From contig NZ_CAKZHV010000057.1 in the NCBI RefSeq assembly GCF_936927845.1, positions 173,292 through 237,291 on the forward strand: a stretch of 64,000 bases of DNA, in the 5' to 3' direction. The notes below the pieces were generated by a model, which was not told the origin of the DNA, searched no databases, and saw only the letters and a program-made list of their open reading frames with translations. The first letter of the stretch is position 1. Each line of letters begins with the position of its first letter. The position numbers were made by a program, and so were the translations under genes. Shown here piece after piece: positions 36,164 through 48,990 of the stretch. Source of the DNA: an uncultured Sphingomonas sp. (GTDB lineage Bacteria > Pseudomonadota > Alphaproteobacteria > Sphingomonadales > Sphingomonadaceae).

Positions 36164-37083
36164 AGACGCGCGTGACCGAGATGCTCGGCATCGAGAAGCC
36201 GATCATCCAGGCGGCGATGGGCTGGATCGCGCGCGCGCCCTTGTCGAGCGCGGTGTCGAACGCGGGCGGCATGGGGATCATCGAAACCTCGTCGGCCGAA
36301 CTCGACGTCATCCGCGGCGAGATCGTCAGGATGCGCGACCTCACCACCAAACCGTTCGGGGTCAACGTCGCGCAGGCGTTCGTGCGCGACCCCTGCATCA
36401 TCCAGTTCGTGATCGATCAGGGCGTCCGCTTCGTCACCACCTCGGCGGGTGATCCGATGAAATACACCGCGACCCTGAAAGCGGCCGGGCTGACCGTCTT
36501 TCACGTCGTGCCCAATCTCGCCGGTGCCTTGCGCGCGGTCGAGGCCGGCGTCGACGGGCTGATCGTCGAGGGCGGCGAAGGCGGCGGGTTCAAGAACGCC
36601 AAGGACGTGTCGACGATGGTGCTGGTGCCGCAGGTGGTCGCGGCGGTCGACGTGCCCGTGGTCGCCGCCGGCGGCATCGTCGACGGACGCTCGATGGCGG
36701 CCGCCTTCGCGCTCGGCGCGGAGGGCGTGTTGATGGGCACGCGCATCCTCTCGGCCAGCGAATGTCCGGTGCACGACAATTGGAAACAGGCGATCATCGA
36801 CGCCGACGCGACCGACACGGTGTTCCTGAACCGCAGCGGCCCGGGCCCGGCGCTGCGCGCGCTGCGGACGAAACGCACGACGCGGATCGAGGCGGACGGA
36901 AGCCCCAGCATCTTCGCCGAATTCGCCGACACGCAGGCGGTGTATTTTGGCGGCGACCTGGAAGCAGGTATCGCGCTGACCGGGCAGGTCGCGGGGCGGA
37001 TCGACGCAGTGAAACCGGTGGCGCAGATCTTCGCCGAAACGATGGCGGAATATGACGAGGTGGTCGCCGCGCTACCGCGATAG
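36160..37083 (+). CDS. Nitronate monooxygenase (2-nitropropane dioxygenase family)
   Basis: A 307-residue FMN-dependent TIM barrel. The segments KPIIQAAMGWIARAPLSSAVSNAGGMG, HVVPNLAGALRAVEAG, DGLIVEGGEGGGFKN and VVAAGGIVDGRSMAAAFALG-AEGVLMGTR show the FMN phosphate sites of the family. Such enzymes oxidise propionate-3-nitronate or related nitronates, though some members are enoyl-ACP reductase-like. The ATG overlaps the stop of the dienelactone hydrolase gene (ATGA), so the pair is probably co-expressed. Confidence 0.85.
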   Translation: MKTRVTEMLGIEKPIIQAAMGWIARAPLSSAVSNAGGMGIIETSSAELDVIRGEIVRMRDLTTKPFGVNVAQAFVRDPCIIQFVIDQGVRFVTTSAGDPMKYTATLKAAGLTVFHVVPNLAGALRAVEAGVDGLIVEGGEGGGFKNAKDVSTMVLVPQVVAAVDVPVVAAGGIVDGRSMAAAFALGAEGVLMGTRILSASECPVHDNWKQAIIDADATDTVFLNRSGPGPALRALRTKRTTRIEADGSPSIFAEFADTQAVYFGGDLEAGIALTGQVAGRIDAVKPVAQIFAETMAEYDEVVAALPR

Positions 37084-37099
37084 TCGCCCGCGCTCGCGG

Positions 37100-37516
37100 T
37101 CAGTTCACCGTCCGCAGAATGTCCTCGAACTCCACGCGGATGTCGTCGGGCGCGCTGCGCAGCAGCACCTGCAACCGCTCGCGGATCGCGTCGGTCTGGC
37201 GACTGTCCGACATGCTCGCCATGGTCCAGCCGCTGAAGATGCGGCGCGAGTCGAGTTCGTCGTGCAGCGTCTTCACCTCGGCGTGGCGCGGGTCGGCACT
37301 GATCCGCGCGAACACATGCTCGATCGCCTCGGGCGTGCCCTCCAGCACCTGGAGAAAGCGCCGCCCGTCCGACAGCAGGATGCCCGAAATACCATTCAGC
37401 CCGTTGTTGGCGCGCGACTGGCGCAGGATGTCGATCTGCGTATCGTCGTCGGTCGGGGCGGTCGCCGTGCTGGAGTAGACGATGCGTCGAAACCGCGCAT
37501 CTTGCTGGTCAGTCAT
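37100..37516 (-). CDS. Short BLUF-domain blue-light photoreceptor
   Basis: A 138-residue protein consisting of one BLUF domain plus two C-terminal helices. Key flavin-site residues are present: Y14 (RIVYSS), N37/N38, Q56 (RFLQVLEG), and W97 and M99 (GWTMAS). These form the Tyr-Gln hydrogen-bond switch around FAD. No output domain is fused, so signalling would go through a partner, as in PixD-type short BLUF proteins. It stands alone between a nitronate monooxygenase gene and a chorismate mutase gene. Confidence 0.9.
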   Translation of the reverse strand: MTDQQDARFRRIVYSSTATAPTDDDTQIDILRQSRANNGLNGISGILLSDGRRFLQVLEGTPEAIEHVFARISADPRHAEVKTLHDELDSRRIFSGWTMASMSDSRQTDAIRERLQVLLRSAPDDIRVEFEDILRTVN

Positions 37517-37556
37517 CCTGGCGCATTAGCTAATCCATGTTACCAAGTCGAGACGA

Positions 37557-37838
37557 TCATGACCTCGCGGCAGCACGGTGGTGACGGATCACCTCGTCGA
37601 TGATGAATCGCAGGAATTTTTCGGAGAATTCGGGGTCGAGCTCGGCATCGAGCGCGAGTTGACGCAGCCGCGCGATCTGCTGTTCCTCGCGGCCCGGATC
37701 GGCGGCAGGCAGACCGCTCGCCGCCTTGTGCCGCCCGACCGCCTGCGTCACCTTGAACCGCTCGGCCAGCAGGCAGACGAGCGCGGCATCGATATTGTCG
37801 ATACTCTTGCGGTAACCCTTCAGCACGTCGTCGGTCAT
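37557..37838 (-). CDS. Chorismate mutase (AroQ class)
   Basis: A 93-residue all-helical enzyme converting chorismate to prephenate for Phe and Tyr synthesis. The pattern YRKSIDNIDAALVCLLAERF, QAVGRHKA and DPGREEQQIARL matches the AroQ active-site residues (Arg, Lys, Asp/Glu) on helices 1 and 2. It is a monofunctional short form, the usual alphaproteobacterial type. The start MTDDVLKGY at 37838 is divergent from the polyprenyl synthase gene, 97 bases away. Confidence 0.88.
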   Translation of the reverse strand: MTDDVLKGYRKSIDNIDAALVCLLAERFKVTQAVGRHKAASGLPAADPGREEQQIARLRQLALDAELDPEFSEKFLRFIIDEVIRHHRAAARS

Positions 37839-37935
37839 GCGGCCCTCCGCGGCCCATGTTGCGCAGACACGCCCGGCTCGCAAGGACGATCGCGACTTGC
37901 CTTGCCCCGGCGTCCGCTCGTACACGCGCGGGGAG

Positions 37936-38946
37936 ATGAGTGCATCGATCCACCGGCTCTCGGGCCGCACCCCTTCGCTCGATCCGATGGTCGATCTGGT
38001 CGCCGCCGACATGAATGCGGTCAACACCGTGATCCTCGACCGGATGCAGTCGCAGATCCCGCTGATCCCCAAACTCGCCGGGCATCTGATCGCGGGCGGC
38101 GGCAAGCGGATGCGGCCTATGCTGACGCTCGCGAGCGCGAAGCTGATCGGCTACACCGGCACGCGCCACCACCGCCTCGCCGCCGCGGTCGAGTTCATCC
38201 ACACCGCGACGCTGCTGCACGACGACGTCGTCGACGGCTCCGACCTGCGCCGCGGCAAGCGCACCGCCAACATCATCTGGGGCAATCCGGCGAGCGTGCT
38301 GGTCGGCGACTTCCTGTTCAGCCGCAGCTTCGAGCTGATGGTCGAGGCCGACAGTCTGAAATCGCTCAAGATCCTCAGCCACGCGTCCGCCGTGATCGCG
38401 GAAGGCGAGGTCAACCAACTGACCGCGGTGCGCCGCGTCGACCTGGGCGAGGACCGCTACCTCGACATCATCGGCGCGAAGACCGCCGCGCTGTTCGCCG
38501 CCGCCTGCCGTATCTCGGCCGTGGTCGCCGAACGGCCCGACGCCGAGGAGGAAGCGCTCGACGCCTATGGCCGCTACCTCGGCATCGCCTTCCAGCTGGT
38601 CGACGACGCGATCGACTATACCTCGGACGCGGGCACGATGGGCAAGGATGCGGGCGACGACTTCCGCGAGGGCAAGGTCACCCTGCCCGTCATCCTCGCG
38701 TATGCGCGCGGCTCGGCGGAGGACCGCACCTTCTGGAAGGACGCGATCGAGGGCCGCCGCTCGAGCGACTCCGATTTCGCGCACGCGATCGAGCTCGTCC
38801 GCGCCACCCGTTCGGTTGACGACACGTTGGCGCGGGCGCGCCACTATGGTCAGCGCGCGATCGACGCACTCGGGCCGTTCGCGGGGGGTGCCGCCAAGGA
38901 TGCGATGGTCGAGGCGGTCGAGTTCGCGGTGGCGCGCGCGTATTGA
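37936..38946 (+). CDS. Long-chain polyprenyl diphosphate synthase
   Basis: A 336-residue all-trans prenyltransferase making the side chain of ubiquinone. Both Asp-rich motifs are present: LLHDDVVDGSDLRRG and QLVDDAIDYTSD; GGGKRMRPMLTLAS binds the homoallylic substrate. The small residues before the first motif (HTATLL) fit a long product, octaprenyl or decaprenyl; sphingomonads make Q-10, so decaprenyl is likely. GGGGAG precedes the ATG at 37936 directly. Confidence 0.9.
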   Translation: MSASIHRLSGRTPSLDPMVDLVAADMNAVNTVILDRMQSQIPLIPKLAGHLIAGGGKRMRPMLTLASAKLIGYTGTRHHRLAAAVEFIHTATLLHDDVVDGSDLRRGKRTANIIWGNPASVLVGDFLFSRSFELMVEADSLKSLKILSHASAVIAEGEVNQLTAVRRVDLGEDRYLDIIGAKTAALFAAACRISAVVAERPDAEEEALDAYGRYLGIAFQLVDDAIDYTSDAGTMGKDAGDDFREGKVTLPVILAYARGSAEDRTFWKDAIEGRRSSDSDFAHAIELVRATRSVDDTLARARHYGQRAIDALGPFAGGAAKDAMVEAVEFAVARAY

Positions 38947-38971
38947 CCTAGTTGGTCGAGGGATCCGCGGG

Positions 38972-39937
38972 TCAGACCCGTCGTTCGTCCGCCAGCTCAC
39001 AACCGTGCACGCCGGTCTCGACCTGGATGGTCGCGTGGCCGATGCCGAACCGATCGTGCAGCATGGTCTGAATGCCGTGGAGGAACGCGTCGCCGGGATG
39101 GCCCGCGGGCACGCATAGGTGCGCGGTCAGCCCCGGCTCGGTGGTCGACATCGGCCAGATGTGCAGATCGTGCACCTCGGTGACGCCGGGCAAGTCGACG
39201 AGCGCGCCGCGCACCCCGTCATAATCGATGCCACGCGGCACCGCGGCGAGCGACATCTCGACCGTTTCGCGCAGCAAGCCCCAGGTCTGCCAGAAGATCA
39301 CGCCCGCGATCACTAGGCTGACGAGCGGGTCGATCCAGCCCGCCCCGGTCGCCCAGATGACGATCCCTGCGACGACCACGCCCGCCGACACCAAGGCGTC
39401 GGACAGCATGTGGAGGAACGCGCCGCGAATGTTGACGTCACCTTTCCGCCCGCGCGCGAACAGCCAGGCGGTGATCGCATTGACCACGATCCCGCCCGCC
39501 GCCACTGCCGCGACCGACAGGCCCGGGACGTGCGGCGGCTCGGCGAAGCGCTGCACCGCTTCGGCCGCGATCGCGCCGAGCGCGACCAGCAGCAGCAACG
39601 CATTGGCGAGCGCGGCGAGAATGGTTGAGCCTTTCAGTCCGTAGGTGAAGCGCTTGGACGGTGGTGTCCGCGCCAGCGCCGCCCCGCCCCAGGCGATCGC
39701 GAGCCCCAGCACGTCGGACAGATTGTGCCCCGCATCCGCCAGCAGCGCGACCGAGCCGTAGAGCCAGCCCGCGACCGCCTCGACGATCAGATAGGCCAGG
39801 TTGAGCCCGATCCCGATCGCGAAGGCGCGATCCCAGCGCTCGGGCGGCGCTGCGTGGGCATGGCCGTGGCCGTGCGCGTGACCATGCGAATGGCCATGGC
39901 CGTGCGAGTGTCCGTGGTGGTGATGACCGTGCGCCAT
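38972..39937 (-). CDS. Cation diffusion facilitator with His-rich N-terminus
   Basis: A 321-residue zinc/cobalt exporter of the CzcD/ZitB type. Residues 3-28 are almost entirely His and Gly (with Ser and Ala), a metal-sequestering tail. Six membrane helices follow with LLADAGHNLSDV (H-x3-D, helix 2) and HMLSDALVSAG (H-x3-D, helix 5), the standard zinc site. A short cytoplasmic domain closes the protein. It differs clearly from the ZnT9-like CDF at 26 kb. Confidence 0.92.
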   Translation of the reverse strand: MAHGHHHHGHSHGHGHSHGHAHGHGHAHAAPPERWDRAFAIGIGLNLAYLIVEAVAGWLYGSVALLADAGHNLSDVLGLAIAWGGAALARTPPSKRFTYGLKGSTILAALANALLLLVALGAIAAEAVQRFAEPPHVPGLSVAAVAAGGIVVNAITAWLFARGRKGDVNIRGAFLHMLSDALVSAGVVVAGIVIWATGAGWIDPLVSLVIAGVIFWQTWGLLRETVEMSLAAVPRGIDYDGVRGALVDLPGVTEVHDLHIWPMSTTEPGLTAHLCVPAGHPGDAFLHGIQTMLHDRFGIGHATIQVETGVHGCELADERRV

Positions 39938-40047
39938 GCCGCGCCGTTAGAACAGACGCCGCGCGATATACTAGGACCCGGCCGGCGAAACGCGCGTGAC
40001 CAGATGTGCGCGCTTCCCGCCGGTCGGCGTCGCAGCAGAAGCCGAGT

Positions 40048-41409
40048 CTAGGCGTCGACCGGCGCAGCCGCCGGCAGCCGCAACCGCACCAGCAGTCCGC
40101 CCAGATCCTCGCTTTCCTCGAGACTGACCGTGCCGTCGTAGATCTCGGCCACGTCGCGGACGATCGCGAGGCCAAGGCCCGTCCCGGGCTTGCCCGAATC
40201 GAGCCGAACGCCGCGATCGAAGATGCGCACGCGGTCGGCCTCGGGGATGCCGACGCCGTCGTCCTCGACCTGGATTTCCACGAAACCCGAATGCGCGCCG
40301 ACGGTCACGAATACGCTGCCGCCGCCGTATTTGGCGGCATTCTCGACCAGATTGCCCATGATCTCGTCCAAATCCTGCCGTTCGATGTGCGCGACCAGAT
40401 CCTTGGGTCCGTCCATGTCGACGCGGACGTGCGGGTAGAGCCGGCGCACCGCGCGCTCGACCGATTCGACGCTTGGCCACACTTCGGCGCGGCTGTGCGC
40501 GGAGCCGCGCCGCCCGACCGCGCGCGCGCGCGCCAGATGATGGTCGACCTGCCGCCGCATCGTGCGCGCTTCGCGGATCACGGTGTCGGCGAGATCGTCC
40601 GAGTTGGCGGTGGCGGCATTCATGATGACGGTCAGCGGCGTCTTGAGCGCGTGCGCCAGATTGCCGGCGTGCCGCCGTGCTTCCTCGGCCTGCCGCTCGT
40701 TATGTTCGACCAGCGCGTTCAGCTCGTCGATCATCGGCAGCACCTCGACGGGCATGTCGCCTTCGACCCGGTTCGCCTTGCCCGCCCGCATCCGCGCGAT
40801 CGCCAGACGCACCCGCCGCAATGGCAGCAAGCCGTAGAAGGTCTGCAACGCGGCAAGCGCGACCAGCCCGATGCCCAGCAGCAGAAAACTGCGGATCAGC
40901 GTGCGGCGCAAAATGGTGATCTGCGCATCGAGCGCCTCGCGGCTTGAGGCGACCTGGAAGCGCCAGCGCACGGGCGATCCGGGCAGCTTCACGTCCTGCT
41001 CGACGACGCGCAGCTTCTCGTCCTTGAACTGGCGGCTGTCGTAGCTGTGGACGCTGCGGTCGTTGTGCGGCTGGCCGTAGGCGAGCTGACGATCCCACAA
41101 CGAACGCGACGGCCAGGTCTCGTGCCCCGGCGCCGACACCTGCCAGTAGAGCCCCGAATAGGGTTCGAGGAAGCGCTGGTCGGCGGGTTCGCGGTTGAAC
41201 GTCACCTCTCCCGCTGTGTCGATCTCCGCCGAGACGAGCAGCGAGCGCAGCACGTAGCCGAGCTGATCGTCGGCGTTGCGCGTGACCGCGGCGACCAGCA
41301 CGCGGTCGAGCGCGAAGCCGCCGCCCGCCAGCAGGATCGATATCCACGCCGCCGCGATCAGGATCATCCGCCGCGACAGCGAGCCCTGCGTTCGTCGCCG
41401 CCTGCTCAT
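40048..41409 (-). CDS. Sensor histidine kinase
   Basis: A 453-residue inner-membrane kinase: helix 1 (MILIAAAWISILLAGGGFAL), a periplasmic sensor of about 140 residues with SGLYWQVSAPGHETWPSRS, helix 2 (SFLLLGIGLVALAALQTFYG), HAMP, then a dimerisation helix with the phosphorylated His in NLAHALKTPLTVIMN and the ATPase domain (NLVENAAKYG, DDGVGIPEADR, GTGLGLAIV). It pairs with the response regulator encoded upstream. The start is ATG 41409 (MSRRRRT); ATG 41430 is an alternative. Confidence 0.9.
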   Translation of the reverse strand: MSRRRRTQGSLSRRMILIAAAWISILLAGGGFALDRVLVAAVTRNADDQLGYVLRSLLVSAEIDTAGEVTFNREPADQRFLEPYSGLYWQVSAPGHETWPSRSLWDRQLAYGQPHNDRSVHSYDSRQFKDEKLRVVEQDVKLPGSPVRWRFQVASSREALDAQITILRRTLIRSFLLLGIGLVALAALQTFYGLLPLRRVRLAIARMRAGKANRVEGDMPVEVLPMIDELNALVEHNERQAEEARRHAGNLAHALKTPLTVIMNAATANSDDLADTVIREARTMRRQVDHHLARARAVGRRGSAHSRAEVWPSVESVERAVRRLYPHVRVDMDGPKDLVAHIERQDLDEIMGNLVENAAKYGGGSVFVTVGAHSGFVEIQVEDDGVGIPEADRVRIFDRGVRLDSGKPGTGLGLAIVRDVAEIYDGTVSLEESEDLGGLLVRLRLPAAAPVDA

Positions 41410-41471
41410 CTCGTCGCGTTCCGGAACCATGTCGTCGCACGCCGGTTCAGCGACAAACAGGAGGAAAGACC

Positions 41472-41720
41472 ATGCGGAGAGGTAGAAACATACCCGCCAT
41501 GATCGTTGCAGTCCTGGGTGGAACCCTGGTGTCGATGCTGTCCGGTATGCTGCTCGCGTCCTACGCGGTCGCGGGTGTCACCCCCAATTACCTGCCGCCC
41601 CCCCCGCTTCGCACCGCGCGCGTGATCCCGGCCGAGCAGGACGGGTTCGCCGACCTGACCACGGTGCAGCAGATCGCCGCCCGCGTCGAAGCGGCGCACG
41701 CCAGCGGTCAGGAGCTGTAA
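41472..41720 (+). CDS. Small membrane protein, opposite strand within the two-component locus
   Basis: An 82-residue protein with one hydrophobic helix (MIVAVLGGTLVSMLSGMLLA, about 10-29) and a Pro-rich linker then a helical tail. The ATG follows CAGGAGGAAAGACC, one of the best ribosome-binding sites in the window, which argues for translation. It lies on the plus strand in the 305-base gap between the response regulator and kinase genes, which run on the minus strand. No family was recognised. Confidence 0.65.
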   Translation: MRRGRNIPAMIVAVLGGTLVSMLSGMLLASYAVAGVTPNYLPPPPLRTARVIPAEQDGFADLTTVQQIAARVEAAHASGQEL

Positions 41721-41735
41721 CGAAGCCGCCACGCC

Positions 41736-42401
41736 TCAGCCGTCCGGGTCCTCCAGGCTGTAGCCCAGCCCGCGGATCGTGGTAATGACGTCCTGCCCCA
41801 GCTTCTTGCGGATACGCGTCACGAACACCTCGATCGTGTTCGAATCGCGGTCGAAATCCTGATCGTAGATATGCTCGATCAACTCGGTTCGGCTCACCAC
41901 CTTGCCCTTGTGGTGCAGCAGGTAGCTGAGCAGTTTATATTCCTGCGCGGTCAGCTTCACCGGCTCACCCGCCCGCGTCACCTTGCCGCTGCGCGTATCG
42001 AGCCGCACGTCGCCGGCGGTCAGTTCCGACGAGGCATTGCCCGAGGCGCGACGGATCAGCGCGCGCAGCCGCGCGATCAGCTCCTCGGTCTGGAACGGTT
42101 TCGCGACATAATCGTCCGCGCCCGCGTCCAGCCCCGCCACCTTGTCCGACCAGCTGTCGCGCGCGGTCAGCACCAGCACCGGGGTCACCTTCCCCTCCTT
42201 GCGCCAGCGATCGAGCACCGTCAGCCCATCGATCTCGGGCAAACCCAGATCAAGCACGATCGCGTCGTAATTCTCGGTCGAGCCGAGGAAATGCCCCTCC
42301 TCGCCATCGGTCGCGAGGTCGATCGCATAACCCGCCCCTTCCAGCGTCGACTTTAACTGCTGGCCGAGGTTCGGCTCGTCCTCGACGATCAGAACACGCA
42401 T
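41736..42401 (-). CDS. OmpR-family response regulator
   Basis: A 221-residue regulator with a receiver domain (acidic pocket EDE at 7-9, phosphorylated D51 in IVLDLGLPEIDG, Lys in VAKPFQTEEL) and a winged-helix DNA-binding domain ending in VFVTRIRKKLGQDVITTIRGLGY. The PhoP/QseB-like sequence and the neighbouring PepSY protein suggest a cation- or envelope-stress-responsive system; the signal is not known. The start MRVLIVEDEP is at 42401. Confidence 0.92.
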   Translation of the reverse strand: MRVLIVEDEPNLGQQLKSTLEGAGYAIDLATDGEEGHFLGSTENYDAIVLDLGLPEIDGLTVLDRWRKEGKVTPVLVLTARDSWSDKVAGLDAGADDYVAKPFQTEELIARLRALIRRASGNASSELTAGDVRLDTRSGKVTRAGEPVKLTAQEYKLLSYLLHHKGKVVSRTELIEHIYDQDFDRDSNTIEVFVTRIRKKLGQDVITTIRGLGYSLEDPDG

Positions 42402-42462
42402 TATTGTCTCCCTGCGGCACGTCGGCACCCGCTTATCGGCGAGCGCCGGGCCAGATCAATGG

Positions 42463-42774
42463 TTAGCGGCCGGTCTGCCCCAGCACCTGCCCCGATCGCC
42501 CGTCCACGTCGACCCAGATCACCTCGCCGTCGTGGAGGAACTTGAGCGTGTAGACCGCCGACTGCGGATCGAGGTTGAAGCCGATATATTGCGCGCCCTT
42601 CATCGTCGGGATCACGCGCCGCTCGATCTCCTTGATCGGCAGCAGCTTGCCCGATCGCGTCGCGCGCCACGCGAACGCGCGCTCGCTCTCCTGCTCGCCG
42701 GGCGCGGCGATTGCGGCGGAGGGTGCCAGGGACAGCAGCAGAAGGAACGCGATCATCTTCACGAGGAGTTGCAT
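42463..42774 (-). CDS. Periplasmic PepSY-domain protein
   Basis: A 103-residue protein with a signal peptide (VKMIAFLLLLSLAPSAAIAA) and a single PepSY domain (GKLLPIKEIERRVIPTMKG followed by YTLKFLHDGEVIWVDVDGRSGQV). PepSY proteins of this type are often encoded next to PhoP/PhoQ-like two-component genes, as here: the response regulator starts 61 bases downstream. The start is ATG 42774; a GTG two codons upstream is possible. Confidence 0.85.
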   Translation of the reverse strand: MQLLVKMIAFLLLLSLAPSAAIAAPGEQESERAFAWRATRSGKLLPIKEIERRVIPTMKGAQYIGFNLDPQSAVYTLKFLHDGEVIWVDVDGRSGQVLGQTGR

Positions 42775-42861
42775 AGCCACAACGGATTGAACACCCTGTG
42801 AATAACGCGGTCAGCGGTCGGTAACTTGCCCGGTCGCGGTCGGTTCCCTAGGTGCGCTGGC

Positions 42862-44642
<1,781 letters not shown>

Positions 44643-44646
<4 letters not shown>

Positions 44647-45458
44647 TTCGGGAGCGCGCGACCCTCGCGCCCGGCGAGGTCGACGACATACTGCCACGCG
44701 ACGCGACCCGACCGGCTGCCGCGCCGTGTCGCCCATTGCACCGCGTCGGACGCGTCGAACGGCAGCGCATGCGCCTCGGTATAGCCACGCACGATGCCGA
44801 GATATTGTTCCTGATCGACGACGTGAAAGCCCAGGCTCAGCCCGAAACGATCGGCGAGCGCGAGCTGGTCGTCGGCGACGTCGCGCGCATTCACCGCGCG
44901 TTCCTGCGCGCCCATGTCGCGCGGCACGAGGTGGCGCTGGTTCGAGGTCACCACCAGCCGCGCGTTCGCCGGCCGCGCCTCCGCCCCGCCTTCCAGCAGC
45001 GAGCGCAACGCGCGCGCGTCGCCGACCGCGTCGAAACCGAGATCATCGAGGAACAGCACGAACGCGCGCGGCACGCCCGCGATCGCGTCGAACAGCCGCG
45101 GCAGCGTACCGAGCCAATCCGCCGCCACCTCCACCAGTGCCAGCGCACCGCCTGCCGCCTGCACCGAGCCGACGCTCGCCTTCACCAGCGCCGACTTGCC
45201 GGTGCCGCGCGCGCCCCACAACAGCACGTCCTGCGCCGCGTGCCCCGCCGCCAATCGTTCGAGATTGCCGAGCAACGCCCCTTTCTGCGCATCGACACCG
45301 TGCAGCAGATCGAGCCGGAGCGGGCGAAAGTCGCGCGCCGCGATCAGCACGCCATCGCGCCACACATAGGCCGGCTGCGCGATCGGATCGGCCGGCGCGG
45401 GCGGTGGCGGGCTCAACCGCTCCAGTGCGGCGGCGATGCGGATCAGGGCGTCGTCCAT
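44643..45458 (-). CDS. DUF815 family ATP-binding protein
   Basis: A 271-residue AAA-like ATPase with Walker A LLWGARGTGKSALVKA, Walker B FVLFLDDLGFD and a sensor region ARLVVTSNQRHLVPRD; the N-terminal RPLRLDLLHGVDAQKGALLGN segment is typical of DUF815. The family's function is not established; it may load or remodel a partner. The start is ATG 45458 (MDDALIRI), with a longer version from 45488 possible. It converges with the ABC-F gene, overlapping four bases. Confidence 0.87.
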
Positions 45459-45515
45459 CAGGCGGCTATACGCCGGGTCAGCGCTCACTCAACCGAGTGT
45501 GCTCAATTGGGCGCG

Positions 45516-47637
45516 TCAGCGCGGCAGCGCCGCCAGCAGCCGTGTCGCCGCCACGCGCTGGGTGAACGTTCCATCCTTGAGCGCGAGCGCGATTGACTGC
45601 CGCGCCTCGCCGACCCGACCCGCATCGGCCAGCGCCTGCGCATAATGCCAGCGGATGTCGGCCGCCGCGGGCGCCAATCGCACCGCTTTGGTCAGCAGCT
45701 GCAGCGCGCCGCGCGTATCGCCCAGGCCGAATAGCGCGGCACCATAAGCGTCGCTCGTGCCCGCGCTCATCGGCGACAGTCGATAGGCCGCGCGGGCGAA
45801 CGGCAGCGCCGCCTTCGGATCGCCCGCCTCGGTATAGGCTTGCGCAAGTTGCATCAGCACCAACGCGTCGCCGTCACCGATCTGGCGGCGCAATTGCTCC
45901 AGCGTCCTGACCGCGTTGGCGCTGTCGCCGGAGGCGAGCTGAAGATTGGCCAGCAGCCGCCTCGCGACCACCGATGCCGGGTTCTGCGCCAGGTACAGCG
46001 CGATCGCACGCGCGGCACCCGCCCGATCGCCCGTCTGCACCCATGCCTCCACCAGCCGCAGCAGCACCGGCTGATCGAAACGCAGATCCGCCGCGCGTGC
46101 GTAGGCGTTGGCCGCGGGCACGGACCGGCCGGCGGCGGTCAGCGCGTCGCCCAGCAATTGTTGCGCCGGCGGTGCGCCCGGAGAGGCGCGCGCCATCTCC
46201 TCGCTCCGCCGCACCGCCTCGGCGAACTGCCCGCGCTCGATCAGGCCGCGGATCGCGTCCACCGCCGCGGCGGGATCGCTCGGCGCTTCGGCAACGGCCT
46301 CGGCGAGCACACCCGCGTCGTCGTCCTGCCCGAACGGCGCCGCGCGCGTGATGGGCGCGCGGGCGGCACGATCAAGGAAGCGCGCCGCCCAGTCGCGCAG
46401 CCCCTGCGCCTCGAACGCGCGCCCGACCAGCGTCAGCGTGTAGCGGTCGGCGTCCTCGCGCAGCGCGATGGGACGTAGCACGTCGAGTGCCCCCTTGCTG
46501 TCACCCGACCGCAGCAGCGCGGCACCGAGCAGCCGCCGGGCAACGAGGTTCATCGGCTGTGCCCCCAACAGAGCCTGCCACTTGACCGCTGCCTGCTGAT
46601 AGCGCGCATTGGCGTAATCGATCGCGCCCGACAGCAGCAGCCCGCCGGGCAGGCCGTCGAGCCCGCCGCTACTCCGATCGAGCAGGTCGCTCGCGAGCGA
46701 CAGATCGCCCGCGCGTGCCGCAATCACCGCCAGCAGGTACAATGCCTGCGGGTCACCGGGCCGCGCGGCGAGCGCACGGCGCGCGGTCGCGACACTATCG
46801 GCGCTACGGCCTATATCTCCCAGTGTTCCGGCATATTCGATCAGCGCGCGGTGATAGTAAGCGTCGCGGGCGAGCGCGGCCTCGAACCACGGCAGCGCCG
46901 CGATCAGCCCATATTGGCCGCGCACCAGTTCGCCGCGCAGCACCAGCGCGGCAAGATCGTTCGGCTCGAGCGAGAGTGCGCGCTGTGCCGCCACGTTCGC
47001 GCCGCCGATATCGCCGATGTCGAGCCGGATGCGCGCGAGATCGCGCCACGCGCCCGCATCGCGCGGGTCACGCGCGATCAATCGTTCGAGCAACGCTGCA
47101 CCCGCGGCGCGATCGCCCCGCGCGGCGAGCGCGCGTGCCTTTGCGCGCTGGGCGAATGCGGTATCTCCGCCGGTCGCCTGATCGGCTTCGACGATTGCGC
47201 CGTCCTCGTCACCTTGCAGCAGCAATGCCGCGGCGCGCAGGTGGTGGAGCCGGGCCGCCGACGCCCCTGCGCTGCGCGCACGGTCGATCGCGCCGCCGGC
47301 GGCGACGCCGTCCTCCAGCAGCAGATAGGTTCGTGCGAGCGCGATCTGCGCGGCCGCGTTGCCCGGCTCGGCGCGGGTTGCTTCGATGAAGTCGTTGCGC
47401 GCCGCTGAATAATTGGCGCGTGCGAGCGCGGCCTGCCCGCGCGCGATCGACTCGCTGGCGGCCGGAACGTCGGCGCGCCGCGCGAGGAGCGCGATGCCGA
47501 ACGCGATTACCGCAGCGGCCGTTATGATCCCGGCACGCTGCACGACACGCGTGCGTATCAGAGCGTTCAATCGCTGCAGCCACCAGCCCCGCCGCCGCTT
47601 GCGCCGACCGCGCAGCAGCGGATAGGTCGCCGGGCCT

Positions 47638-47645
<8 letters not shown>
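45516..47645 (-). CDS. prsT: XrtA/PEP-CTERM system TPR protein (PrsT-type)
   Basis: A 709-residue protein with a cytoplasmic basic N-terminus, one membrane helix (AGIITAAAVIAFGIALLA, about 38-55) and some 15 tetratricopeptide repeats to the C-terminus. Large TPR proteins in this position are part of the exosortase A (PEP-CTERM) polysaccharide locus. Repeats such as GQAALARANYSAARNDFIEA and AYTEAGDPKAALPFARAAYR are visible. The ATG overlaps the end of prsR by eight bases. It is assigned by context with prsK and prsR; a generic TPR secretion protein is the alternative. Confidence 0.75.
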
Positions 47646-48986
<1,341 letters not shown>

Positions 48987-48990
<4 letters not shown>

